A stretch of 64,000 nucleotides of DNA from AP-15 sp963772295 (GCA_963772295.1 CAVYWO010000011.1:62001-126000); one strand, 5' to 3'; positions 9,175 to 17,879 are shown, counted from the first letter of the stretch. Program-made: numbers and translations. Notes: a model not told the origin generated them from the letters alone.

Positions 9175-12100
9175 TCAGGCGGCGGTGCGGGCCCGTCCGC
9201 CGGAACGGTGGGCGTTGGCGGTCCAGGTATCGGTCAACCGCGCCCAATTTCCGGAAGAAATTACGGGCAGCGCCGCGCCATCGATCCGCGGCATCCCGGC
9301 GTCGGATTGCGGGATGAGCAACCACAGGCTCGGCGGGCCGTCCCTGGTGCCCGAGGCTTGGGAAAAAGAGTCAGCATGTCCATCAGCTCATAGCGGGCGA
9401 GCAGCCCAGGGCGGATCAGCAAGGCTGGGCTGCGCAACGCCAGAACTTGGTCCCGCACCCCCGGTGCCGCGCGGGAAGCGTGGCGGAGCAGGTTCTGGAA
9501 CTCGCGGCTGCCGCGGGTGGCGGCATCCGCGGCGAGAACCTTCGGCCAAGGGACACGCCGCGCTTCGGCCTCGACGCGCATGGCCTCCAGCATCAGGCGT
9601 TCGAGATTCATGACCTCGCGCGGAAATCGCCCGACCAGCTCGGCCTCTGCCTCTCGGAGCCGACGGGGTTCGACCGTCAGGGCGAGAAACGCGCCGGTCC
9701 TGACGGCGTTTGCGATCTTCTCTTCGAGGGCGCGGGCATCGAGGACTTCGGGCGTCATCTCGGGCGGCGGCGACAGCGTGCCATAGCGCCCGAAGTCGGA
9801 GGTGCTGGTAGCGGTAGGCGTGGGAAGGTGCGGGTAGTATCCCGGCCCGGCCGGGCCAGTATCCTGCCAGACGCGCTCGGCGCCGAGCCGGTCGAGCAGC
9901 GTATCGAGCTCCGGCCGCAGCGGTAACGGTGCCGCAGCCGGGAACCGGCCTCGCACGCGTCCTCGCAATGCGTCTTCGGTCAGCATTTGCGCTCCGGAAA
10001 GGGTGCCGAGAGAAAGGCGCAAGGCGTTTTCCGCCGGCATGCCGCGCGGGTAGAGTTCCAACCGCGCGGAGAGTAAAGAGCCTGTCGAAGCGGCGGCGGC
10101 AAGGCGCAAAAGGCGGCCGGGGAGCAATGACGGCGCGCTCTCTGGCGCCTGCACCATCTCCAGTTCTTCCTCGGCACGGCGGCGATCGGCCTCATGGCCG
10201 AGGCGGCGGGCGTAGTCGGCGAGCTCTGGCCCGGTCGCGAGGAGTGTAGGCGCGGCCTCCATATAGGCCGCAAAACGAGATCCTGACGGAGCTGAGCGAG
10301 ACGTTTGGCCCGCTCCCGGATCTCCTTGCGGATGCGGTCTCCGACTCCGCGCAGATAGCGGAAGCGGATCCGATCGACGGCGAGCAACTGCTCGACATTG
10401 TGAACCCCCATGCGGTCGAGCACGTCACGCGCCTCGACCCCGTAGCCGACCTCGGCGATGGTGCTGCGCCGGTCGAGCCGGCGGGCGATCACCTCGATGC
10501 TGTCCTCAGCGATAATTCGGCGATCCATCGGCTCGAAGGCATGCTGCCAGGCGCGGAGCATCTCCTCGGCATTGCCGGAGCGCTCGGCCGGGTCGCGCCG
10601 CAAGGCTCGACCGAAAAAGGCGGTCAGACCGTCGCGCAGCACCGGATCGAACCGTTCGCTCGCAACCGTCGCCTCGTCATCCGTAACAAGCGGGTCGGTG
10701 ATGCCGTCGCCGAACACAGGCGGTGAGCCCGCCATCATCTCGTAAAGCGTGACGGCGGCCGCATAGCGTTCGGCGTATAGATCCCACCGAGCGGGCGGGC
10801 TGCGATTGACAAGAAACGGATCGAGGTAGGGGCGGGTGCCGGCCTCGATGTTTTCGGGCCGGGTGCGGGACAGCGAGAAATCGAAGAGCACCAACCGATA
10901 GGCGCCGCTGCCCGGAGACTTCGCGACGCCGAGATTGTCGGGCTTGATGTCGCGGTGCGAAATGCCGTGCTCCTCGAGGTAAGCGACAACCTGGAGCAGC
11001 TGCTCGCCGAAGCGACGCATCAAATCGAGCGAAAGTTGGTCACCGTCGCGCAGCCAGCGGGCCAAGGTCTTCTCGCCGGCCCACTCCATCAGGATACCGG
11101 GTCGTCCCGAAATCTCGATCTCGGCGTCGAAACGCACGATGTTCTGATGGCGCAGGCGGCGCAGGATATCGGCTTCGGCGCGGACCCGGTCGGCATGCGC
11201 GGCGTCCACCGCAACCTTGAGGACGAGCTCGCCCTCGGTCCCCTCGCGCTTGACCAGCAGCGCATCCGCGGTGCTGCCGCGGGCGACCCGCTTGACAACG
11301 GTCAGTCCGCCATCGAGCACATCGTCGGTGTTGGCGGTGCTGGGATCGGCTGTCTCGACCTTGGGCTCGGTTGGCCGGCGTTCGGATTCAGCCTCTTTCA
11401 GGTAATCAAGGAACTCGGCGACGGTACGGATGCGCTGGCCCACGATCGGGGCGGTGCTGGCGCGCACCATCTCCTGGAGGAATTCGCCGACACCGTCGAC
11501 GGCGTCGGAAAGCAGCAACCCGTTTCCCTCGCGCAGTCGGCCGGGCAAATCGAACCGGTTGTCGGCAGGCGGACGCCCCGCGATCAGGTAATAGGCGATG
11601 GCGCCAAGCGAGAACACGTCAGCGAGGATGCCGCTCGCGTCGTCGTCGCCGGAAAGAGCCTCGGGGGCCAGATAGACCTTCGCCGGGTCCGGAAAATAAT
11701 CTTCGAGGTGCAGGGTCCCCGCCGTAATCGGATAGGCTGGAGCGCTGCCCTCCTCACGGCTGGCGACGAGCCAGTTGGTCACCAGTAGACGCGGCCGATC
11801 GCTGTCGGCATCGCGAACCAGGATGTTCTGCGGGGCGAGACCGCGATGATAAAGACGCTTGCCATGTGCATAGGCGATGGCCTCGGCGAGTTGCCGGAGC
11901 AAGGCAAGGCGCTGATCGAGGGAAAGCTGCGCGCGATGCGCCGCCAAAAAACGATCGAGGCGAACGGCCGAAGGGTCATGGTCGAACACCAAGGCCGGGC
12001 CCGTCTCGCTTTCGCGAAAGTCGAGAGCCCGCAGAATGCCGGGATGATCGACGCCTTCGAGCACTTTGAATTCGCGTTGGGCGGCCCGGGCCAGCCGATT

Positions 12101-12862
12101 GCGGCTTTCCGGTGAGGCCGAAAGGGCAAAGGAGTAGATCCGCACGCGCCGGGCGACGCCGGTGCTGACAGGCTTCGCGGCAAAATCCTGCCAAGCTCCG
12201 CCTTCGGCGAGAAGCTCGCCGAGTTCGTAGTCTCCGATCCGGCGGGCGCGCTTGGCCGCCCGAATGCCGGCCTGTTCCATGGCCAAGGCGGTGGCGCGCG
12301 CGACATTGCCGTCGATGAGCCCTCTCCGGGCCAAACCGAGCCGATCCGCATGCAGCAGCGCGCCGATGATCCCGTTATCCTCGGGGCTGGCGGGATTGCC
12401 GCGTAAGAACACCTTGCGGACCGTGCCGGGGTCGAGCTTCGGCGGTTGCCGCAGCGCCGAGAGGAAGATGACGGGCTCGATCCAAGGCACAACGTTGCGC
12501 AGCCGGCCGCGACCGAAAGCATTCTGGTCACGGAGGAGCGAAGCGAGGCGTTTCGCCTTGCGGTTGGCGAGGAGCAGCGGATTGTCGACCTCGATCGCTC
12601 TTCCCTCGTTGACCCATTTCCAACCGGAAGCATTTCCTTCGAGGGTGCCGCGCTGTGACTTTATTTCGACGAGGACGAGACAAGCAGGTGTCAGAATCAG
12701 GAGATCGACCTCGCTGACCCGACCCTCATCATCGATGAATTCGAAATTCGCCCAGGCACGCCACGGCTCGTGATCGGGAAGGTGCGCGCGCAGGAACTCG
12801 AGCGCCTCGTGCTCCCACTCGAATGAAGACCGACTGACGGCAATCCACTTCGGCTGTTTCAT
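9175..12862 (-). pseudogene. pglW: PglW-like NERD and tandem Ser/Thr kinase protein of BREX type 2, frameshifted
   Basis: About 1,230 codons. Residues 15-150 form a NERD nuclease-related domain (EVDLLILTPACLVLVEIKS). Residues about 210-500 are a kinase-like fold with degenerate motifs (HRG for HRD, TNW for DFG), a likely pseudokinase. Residues about 520-790 are a second kinase with LKVAVD, HRDIKPDN and a DFS motif, probably active. A helix-hairpin-helix piece (RYLRGVGDRIRKEI) follows, then the long PglW C-terminal region with LLARYELMDML and PSLWLLIPQSDAGMP. Frame changes are needed near 10270 and near 9350. PglW is the regulatory kinase of phage-growth limitation. The first 870 residues are open; only the C-terminal third is disrupted. 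Confidence 0.82.
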
Positions 12863-13011
12863 CGAGGTGCGTGCTTCCCGTCTACCGCATATGCCAGATT
12901 ACTCCGAATGCCCCGGCGTTGGCACGCCGATCCGTGTGACGCTCTCCTACGAACAGGCTAACGTTCACCAAGCGCGTTCAAATCCTTTCCACGCTCTGTG
13001 AAGGCTCGTCC

Positions 13012-13383
13012 ATGCGGGCGATCACGCGGGTAACCGCTGTCTCCCTCAACAACGTACCCAAGCTGCTCGTCGACGCCGGGAAGGCTTGCTGGGTCTATCA
13101 CAACGCGCATGTGTGCGGCTTGAGGCCAACCCGCATGCGGTGGGATGAGATTGGACTTTTGGCTGCTCGAAACAGAGGAATGTTCGAATGTTCTGACCGC
13201 AAAGGCTTCAGCGTTTCAGTGTCGCAGGCCGGTAACGTATGGACGTGGACGGCCCTAGAGGCGTCAGGCAAGCTATTGGTCAGTTTTATGGTCGGCGATC
13301 GCGACGGCGAATATGCCCTGGCGCTGATCGGTACATCACACGTTTATTCGGTCAAGCAATCTTTCAGTTTCAAAGCGGCATGA
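13012..13383 (+). CDS. Hypothetical protein
   Basis: A 123-residue frame diverging from pglW and overlapping the end of the next gene by 14 bases tail to tail. The C-terminal 80 residues look protein-like (FSVSVSQAGNVWTWTALEAS, then LLVSFMVGDRDGEYALALIG), with beta-strand periodicity and ordinary composition. The first 40 residues are less convincing, and an internal ATG at MRWDEIG may be the real start. GAAGG lies 12 bases before the first ATG. No family recognised. Confidence 0.4.
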   Translation: MRAITRVTAVSLNNVPKLLVDAGKACWVYHNAHVCGLRPTRMRWDEIGLLAARNRGMFECSDRKGFSVSVSQAGNVWTWTALEASGKLLVSFMVGDRDGEYALALIGTSHVYSVKQSFSFKAA

Positions 13384-14302
13384 GGCGCGCTAACTCCCAC
13401 CATATGCGTTCGCGAGCTTCGGCATATCGAGTGATCGTGTGCTTGAGCAATTCGCAGCGGTAACGCCGCCCAAGGATCATACCTCCCTCTGGCTCAGCGA
13501 AGTCCTCTGTCATATATCCCTTGATGTCCGCCGCCTCTGGAAACGACAAATGGAATGCCCGAGACTGTAAATCGCCGCCCTCCAATAATCCGATTAAAGG
13601 TATTGGTACAATGGTTTCAGGGCTTGTGTTTTCGATCATGCTCTCAAGTTGAGCAGCCTCTTCAGGCTGAAAGGTTACATCACTAAGGATATCATCTGCC
13701 CTTTGCCATTTAATATTTGCCCCTAGCGCATATTGTGAGTGCACATGCGCCCAATCGTACATTTTTTTTACCGATGCAAGGCCTATATCGCGAGCAAATT
13801 GTGCCAGTTGATCGGGGTCGCTGACGCGCATCATCTCAAATAATTTTGCAATTGCCTGGTACAGTTCGCCTTTACCGATCAAAACTCGTTCCCGCGGCAT
13901 TGTGAATACAAAGCCTACGGATCTTGCATACGAATATCCGAAGTCCAACGTGGACAAAATTGTGTTTTCGGCTGAAACACGGGCACGAGTTTTCGGCCTA
14001 TCACTGCGAATTGCATCGAAAACCGCCGTAAGCCAGGACTGAAACGAGCGCAGCGAATTTGCCAAGGCGTTCAGTGGAAATTTGCCATCGCCTCTATCCA
14101 GAGAATATCGAAAGACGTCGACGCCTCTGGCGTCGGCCTCAGCGGCAAACTCCCGTTCTAACGCTTGCTGGCGGTGTTCGAGCGACTTCAACATCAAGAC
14201 CAAACCCCTGTCCGAGGGGGCTTCCACCAATGCCTTTTCCATCGTGGCGATAGCGGCAGTTGTATCCTGGAGTTTCTCAGAAAGATCGATCAGGTCGGTC
14301 AT
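13370..14302 (-). CDS. Hypothetical protein paired with a DUF6932 nucleotidyltransferase-like gene
   Basis: A 310-residue soluble protein from the ATG at 14302, which overlaps the previous gene's stop as ATGA, indicating translational coupling. The N-terminus is a helical segment with coiled-coil character (LSEKLQDTTAAIATMEKALV, then LKSLEHRQQALEREFAAEA); the rest is a mixed fold with FGYSYARSVGFVFTMPRERV. I do not recognise a family. Lower GC and tight coupling to a nucleotidyltransferase-fold protein in a defence island suggest a toxin-antitoxin or effector pair. That role is inference. Confidence 0.6.
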   Translation of the reverse strand: MTDLIDLSEKLQDTTAAIATMEKALVEAPSDRGLVLMLKSLEHRQQALEREFAAEADARGVDVFRYSLDRGDGKFPLNALANSLRSFQSWLTAVFDAIRSDRPKTRARVSAENTILSTLDFGYSYARSVGFVFTMPRERVLIGKGELYQAIAKLFEMMRVSDPDQLAQFARDIGLASVKKMYDWAHVHSQYALGANIKWQRADDILSDVTFQPEEAAQLESMIENTSPETIVPIPLIGLLEGGDLQSRAFHLSFPEAADIKGYMTEDFAEPEGGMILGRRYRCELLKHTITRYAEARERIWWELARLMPL

Positions 14303-14784
14303 GTGATCGGAGTCCTGACGACAGGAAGGCCCTTCATCTGGTTGCTTCGAGCAAAACCAAATTGCCGTAGCCAATAGGCGTGCATATATTCGCCGAGCCA
14401 AAATTTGGGATGACCTTGCGGATATTCAACATTGATATAACTGTCGCATTTTATGGGGAATACGTATCGCTGTTGCGCGATGCGATTCAGAACTCGTTGC
14501 TGGGCCGGCGTATCGTTTTTATTTACCTCGAAGATCACAACCAGCAAATCTACGTCGTCAGGTTCGATCTTCTCGGTGACAAAGCTTCCGTCTATCCGGA
14601 CGTCGGCTCGCAACAACGCTACCGAAAGGGAGGTAAGCATGCCCTGCAATGCACGCATGATCGGCTCGCGACGCGTTGAGAGCGGGAAAGCATCTACGCA
14701 CATCACAGATAGCTCAGGGATCGTCTTAGGGTGCAGTCCCGGCGGAAGTAGGGGCGGATATTCCCGCTTGGCTGATAACGCCAC
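14299..14784 (-). CDS. DUF6932-like nucleotidyltransferase-fold protein
   Basis: A 161-residue protein. PPLLPPGLHPKTIPEL near the N-terminus, then VRIDGSFVTEKIEPDDVDLL near residue 65, match the DUF6932 pattern: a PPG.H start and a GSF.T.K..P.D.D nucleotidyltransferase motif in which GSF and the D.D pair would hold the metal and nucleotide. Such minimal nucleotidyltransferases often pair with a second small gene in toxin-antitoxin modules of the MntA-HepT kind. Here the partner is the coupled gene at 13370-14302. GC is lower than in the flanking core genes, consistent with transfer. Activity is not proven. Confidence 0.62.
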   Translation of the reverse strand: MALSAKREYPPLLPPGLHPKTIPELSVMCVDAFPLSTRREPIMRALQGMLTSLSVALLRADVRIDGSFVTEKIEPDDVDLLVVIFEVNKNDTPAQQRVLNRIAQQRYVFPIKCDSYINVEYPQGHPKFWLGEYMHAYWLRQFGFARSNQMKGLPVVRTPIT

Positions 14785-14796
14785 GCTGTCGGGCGC

Positions 14797-15039
14797 CTAT
14801 CCCCTACCACATCCTGCTGGGGCGGCCTTGCGGGCAATCTCGCTCCGTCGTTCCGGCGACAGCTTCTCGGCTCTCCCCTTTCCTCCCTCGGGTCCGCCGA
14901 AGCGGCCAAGCGATACGGCTTTGGGATTTTTTGGCTTCTGCTTTTTGTCGCTATGGACCACTTCGCCCGCGGCGATATCCACGATACGCTTGGCAAGTTG
15001 GTTCGCATGGCGCGGGCGTGTGCTTGAGCGGCCAAGCAT
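14797..15039 (-). CDS. Small conserved protein with KLSPERRSEIARKAA motif
   Basis: An 80-residue basic protein. NQLAKRIVDIAAGEV, then SLGRFGGPEGGKGRAEKLSP and RRSEIARKAA, recall short alphaproteobacterial proteins that usually end KAA.ARW. Here the end is PAGCGRG, so a base may have been lost just before the stop, altering the last residues. Function unknown; it lies 12 bases upstream of the DUF6932 pair on the same strand and could be co-transcribed. Confidence 0.6.
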   Translation of the reverse strand: MLGRSSTRPRHANQLAKRIVDIAAGEVVHSDKKQKPKNPKAVSLGRFGGPEGGKGRAEKLSPERRSEIARKAAPAGCGRG

Positions 15040-15155
15040 GGGCGCATCCCATGCGCAATTTCATGCGGTGTCAACATTAACGCGCTTCAGCCGTTCCGAC
15101 TATTGATTTCAAACTGTGGCAGTACCCCCCCGCTGGGATCTCCCTCTTCGGCCGG

Positions 15156-15475
15156 CTAATACGCGGTAATCAGCAGACGCGCCGTGTTCTCTAATTTCTC
15201 GCGCCACGCGAGTTGGTCGAGCCAGCGCTGCGGTATCGTGCTTTGGCCCCAGAGCGCGCCGGCGATCTGTCCGGTAACGGCCGCCACCGTGTCGGCATCG
15301 TCGGCGAGATTGGCGGCCAGCAGTATCGCTTGCGAAAACTCGTCGGTGCGATTTATGCGCCACAGTGCCGCTTCAACGGTGTGCACGACATAGCCGCTCG
15401 AACGGATTTCCCGCCGCTCTTTGTCCCGCCAGGATCCCGCGCCGACTGCCGCTATCGAAGGTTCGCTTGAGGCGC
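15156..15475 (-). pseudogene. ADP-ribosylglycohydrolase, C-terminal fragment
   Basis: The minus strand encodes SSGYVVHTVEAALWRI, then AILLAANLADDADTVAAVTG and GALWGQSTIPQRWLDQLAW, ending with a normal stop at 15156. DADTV.AVTGQ.AGA is the C-terminal metal-binding signature of the ADP-ribosyl-glycohydrolase (ARH/DraG) family, which removes ADP-ribose from targets. Intact members are about 250-350 residues; the N-terminal two thirds are missing and the fragment joins a PIN-toxin fragment upstream. The left boundary of the homology is approximate. Confidence 0.65.
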
Positions 15476-15729
15476 GAGGCCTTAGTATGGCCTCCTTGTC
15501 GCCGGTTGCTATCGCCTGCGTCATTCATCAGCCGCCGCGTGATCTGCAGCCGCTCGGCGGGAATACGCGGCGTGTCCGCCGCCAGGTTTCGGATCCATTC
15601 ATCGTGGATCGCATCCGTCCAGCGGGCTTCGACCAAGCGGTCTACGGCGGCTTGGACAACGATGTTCCGGAGATGGAAGGGATAGAGAATGCAGGCGTCG
15701 AAGACGGCGACCGCGGGCTCAAACGCCAT
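15476..15729 (-). pseudogene. PIN-domain toxin, N-terminal fragment
   Basis: From the ATG at 15729 the product reads AVAVFDACILYPFHLRN, then EARWTDAIHDEWIRNLA and PAERLQITRRLMND. This is the first half of a PIN-domain ribonuclease: VFDAC supplies the first catalytic Asp and H.EW the Glu-containing helix. It then diverges into unrelated sequence, so the remaining acidic residues and the C-terminal half are lost. It overlaps the preceding helix-turn-helix gene by 11 bases, the usual antitoxin-toxin order. Confidence 0.68.
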
Positions 15730-16166
15730 AGCGCTGCTCGAGGTCCTCCGCGTCCTCGGCGAGCGCGGCCATCACCGCCTGCTGGGCGTCGATCTTTATC
15801 TTCAATGCAAGAACATCTTTCAGCCTGGCACGGCGATGCTTGCCGACGTAGCGGAAGGGCAGATCGCCGATTTCCATGCGATGAACGACGGACGGGCGGG
15901 AGACGCCGAGAATGCCGGCCGCATCATTCGGGCTTAGCTCCTTATCCTCGGCGAGAACGGCGACACGTTCTCCCCGGAGAAGACGGCCGAGAACGGCTTG
16001 AACGAGGGCCGCGGCCGTGGGTGGCAGGGATACGGTCTCGTCCTCGCCGGACTTCGCGCCGGAGCCGGATCTCGACCCGATCTCCCCTGCCGAACTCGGC
16101 CACGGGCTGCGCCTCTCTGCGGTCCTGATCGGAGAGTTCCACGAATTCGAGTACATGGACGGTCAT
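15719..16166 (-). pseudogene. Helix-turn-helix (excisionase-type) antitoxin of the PIN module, frameshifted
   Basis: The start at 16166 gives MTVHVLEFVELSDQDRREAQ. After a one-base slip near 16080 the frame continues VSLPPTAAALVQAVLGRLLR, LSPNDAAGILGVSRPSVVHR and a basic LPFRYVGKHRRARLKDV segment, ending at 15719. The SPNDAAGILGVSRP motif is an excisionase/MerR-like helix-turn-helix, common in antitoxins that precede PIN toxins. Both genes of this pair are broken in this genome. Confidence 0.62.
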
Positions 16167-16286
16167 GGCGAATCCTTTCCACGCCGGATATCGGGTCTGG
16201 CTGCTTTAAGTGCAATAACTGGAACCGCGGCGCCGCCCCGTCTTCGCGCCCGGCCGCCTTGAACCAGTCGAGCATCTGCGCGGTCG

Positions 16287-16311
16287 CCCCCGGAACAAGG
16301 TGTCCGGGGGG
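16287..16311. repeat. 25-bp palindromic element (CCCCCGGA...TCCGGGGG), copy 1
   Basis: An inverted repeat with 8-bp arms CCCCCGGA/TCCGGGGG and an ACAAGGTG loop. It replaces AATCG present at the same point in the other two terminase copies, so it is an insertion. A near-identical element sits at a different terminase position in those copies (18509 and 27467). The loop differs by two bases (ACAAGGTG against ACGAAGTG). Confidence 0.75.
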
Positions 16312-16412
16312 ACCTGGTCGTCGTGCCTTCCATAGAGGAAGCTCGAGATCTCGTGGAGATAGAGGGCGAGCCACGGTGCCTCTTCGGGCAGATGGACGAA
16401 GCCGTTCTCGAT

Positions 16413-16431
16413 CCCCGGGTCGAGCCCGGGG
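16413..16431. repeat. 19-bp palindrome CCCCGGG-TCGAG-CCCGGGG
   Basis: Perfect 7-bp arms around a 5-base loop, inserted between GATC and the GCGGTC that are adjacent in the other terminase copies. It belongs to a different sequence class from the 25-bp element. Similar GC palindromes occur as REP-like units in alphaproteobacterial genomes; this copy shows that such a unit has moved into a coding remnant. Confidence 0.65.
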
Positions 16432-16596
16432 ACCGCGGTCGGCGCGTAGATCCGCATGATCTTGTCGGCCTGCGGCCGGTAGCTGGCGGCGTGCAGCCCC
16501 TCCTCGACGAGTTCCTGGATCAGCCGGGTGCCCGGGGCCTTGTCTTCGATCAAGACGACATCGTTCCCGGGTCCCTCGCCTTTCAAGCGTCTTAAA

Positions 16597-17712
16597 TCAA
16601 AGGCCTTCGTCCGCGATTTCGGCGATTCTGTAGCTGGTGTTTTTGCTGCCGCCCTCGTTGCGGACGAGCAGCCCGCGATCGCTTAGATCCTTGATGTCAC
16701 GTTGCGCGGTCGCCACCGAGCATTTGGCCAGCGCCTTCCACTTCTGCGCCGTGAGCTTGCCCTCGAAACCGTCGAGAAGCCGGTTGAGCACCGTCCGCTG
16801 GCGCTCGTTCAGGGGCGTGAGCGCATGCCGCTGCCGGAAGTCGGATTTTCGCAGCACGCCCCGGCAGGCTTCCTCCGCCGCGTCGAGCGCGCGCGAGAAG
16901 CAGCCGACGAACCAGAGCAGTCTTTCGGTGATGCCGAGATCGCCCTTCTGCGTCTGTTCGAGCGTCGCGTAATATTGCAGGCGCTCGTGACGGATCGCGG
17001 CCGCCAAGCTGTAAAACCGCTGCGGCGAATTCTCCGACCGCGCGAGGCTCATATCGGCGAGCGCCCGCGCAATGCGGCCGTTGCCGTCATCGAACGGGTG
17101 GATCGTCACGAACCAAAGATGCGCAATGGCCGCGTGGACAATACCGTCGATCGTCTGCGGCTCCTCGAACCAGGCGAGAAACGCCGCCATTTCCGCCTCG
17201 ACCCGGGCAGCGGGCGGCGCCTCGTAATGCACCTTCTCCTTGCCGGTGCGGCCCGACACGACTCGCATCGGCCCGCTCAAATCGTCGCGCCAGCCACCCA
17301 ACCTTATCCGTTGCAGCCCGGAATAGCCGGTCGGGAACAAAGCCGCGTGCCAACCGAAGAGGCGTTCGCTCGTCAGCGGCTCGGAGAATTTCTTCGCCGC
17401 GTCCAGGGTTATGCTGACAATGCCCTCGACCTTGCGGTCTTCCGGCGCCAGGGCCGCCTCCGGGATCCCCAGCCGACGCGCGACCGACGAGCGCACACTC
17501 TCACGGTTCAGCATCTCGCCCTCGATCTCCGACGAGTTGAGGACCTCTTCGGTGATCGCCCCGACCTCCGCCGTCAGCTTCAGTTCGAAACCGAGGCGGG
17601 CCATGCTGCCGAGCAGTCTGCCTTCCTTGCGGTGGGCGGTGCCCAGCGGCTCCAGCAGCGGCCCGGCGTCCCAGCGAAAATGCGGCCATTCGGGCAATTC
17701 CCAGATGTACAA
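16597..17712 (-). CDS. Fic/DOC family AMP-transferase with DUF4172-type N-terminus and C-terminal winged helix
   Basis: 371 residues. An N-terminal YIWELPEWPHFRWD block (DUF4172 type) is followed by SSEIEGE at about 60-66, the class II inhibitory helix whose Glu blocks the ATP gamma-phosphate site. HPFDDGNGR at about 205-213 is the complete Fic catalytic motif. A C-terminal winged-helix region (KCSVATAQRDIKDLSDRGLL) suits DNA binding. Fic enzymes transfer AMP from ATP to protein hydroxyls and this architecture self-regulates. The TTG at 17712 is chosen because AGGAGG lies ten bases upstream and the conserved domain begins at its second codon; an upstream ATG at 17790 lacks such a site. It is flanked by terminase remnants. 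Confidence 0.88.
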   Translation of the reverse strand: MYIWELPEWPHFRWDAGPLLEPLGTAHRKEGRLLGSMARLGFELKLTAEVGAITEEVLNSSEIEGEMLNRESVRSSVARRLGIPEAALAPEDRKVEGIVSITLDAAKKFSEPLTSERLFGWHAALFPTGYSGLQRIRLGGWRDDLSGPMRVVSGRTGKEKVHYEAPPAARVEAEMAAFLAWFEEPQTIDGIVHAAIAHLWFVTIHPFDDGNGRIARALADMSLARSENSPQRFYSLAAAIRHERLQYYATLEQTQKGDLGITERLLWFVGCFSRALDAAEEACRGVLRKSDFRQRHALTPLNERQRTVLNRLLDGFEGKLTAQKWKALAKCSVATAQRDIKDLSDRGLLVRNEGGSKNTSYRIAEIADEGL

Positions 17713-17728
17713 ATTCGCCTCACCTCCT
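17712..17728 (-). promoter_or_regulatory. Ribosome binding site that fixes a TTG start for fic
   Basis: On the minus strand AGGAGGTGA (AGGAGG at 17723-17728) precedes TTG at 17712-17710 by ten bases. It decides between the TTG and the upstream in-frame ATG, which has no complementarity to the anti-SD. It abuts one copy of the operator-like element. Confidence 0.7.
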
Positions 17729-17793
17729 GATGCGAATATCGGAGGGCTCGCCGCAGCTTGCAAGGTTATTCGCGTCATATTCTGATGCGAATA
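17728..17793. promoter_or_regulatory. Repeated operator-like element TATTCGCATCA upstream of fic
   Basis: Three copies of one 11-bp motif occur within 66 bases. TGATGCGAATA is at 17728-17738 and again at 17783-17793. Its reverse complement, with one mismatch (TATTCGCGTCA), is at 17767-17777, so the distal two form an imperfect inverted repeat. The proximal copy touches the Shine-Dalgarno sequence. This is the expected layout for autorepression, possibly by the winged helix of the Fic protein itself. Site function is inferred. Confidence 0.6.
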
Positions 17794-17879
17794 GTCCTTT
17801 ATTCCCCTCACGTCTCCAGCGCGGCTGACCTGACCCGCCACGCTGCCTTTCCCAAGCCGTTCAGCGCTCGGCATCGGGC

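Larger units (their letters stand above)
16237..16563 (-). pseudogene. Terminase large-subunit remnant (third copy)
   Basis: Encodes a degraded piece of the terminase nuclease domain: VVLIEDKAPGTRLIQELVEE, then YRPQADKIMRIYA, ENGFVHLPEEAPWLALYLHE and YGRHDDQV. It parallels the copies at 17880 and 26838 but is clearly diverged. It is interrupted by two different GC palindromes (16287-16311 and 16413-16431) that are absent from the same positions of the other copies. It therefore represents an older duplication or an independent acquisition. Confidence 0.75.
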
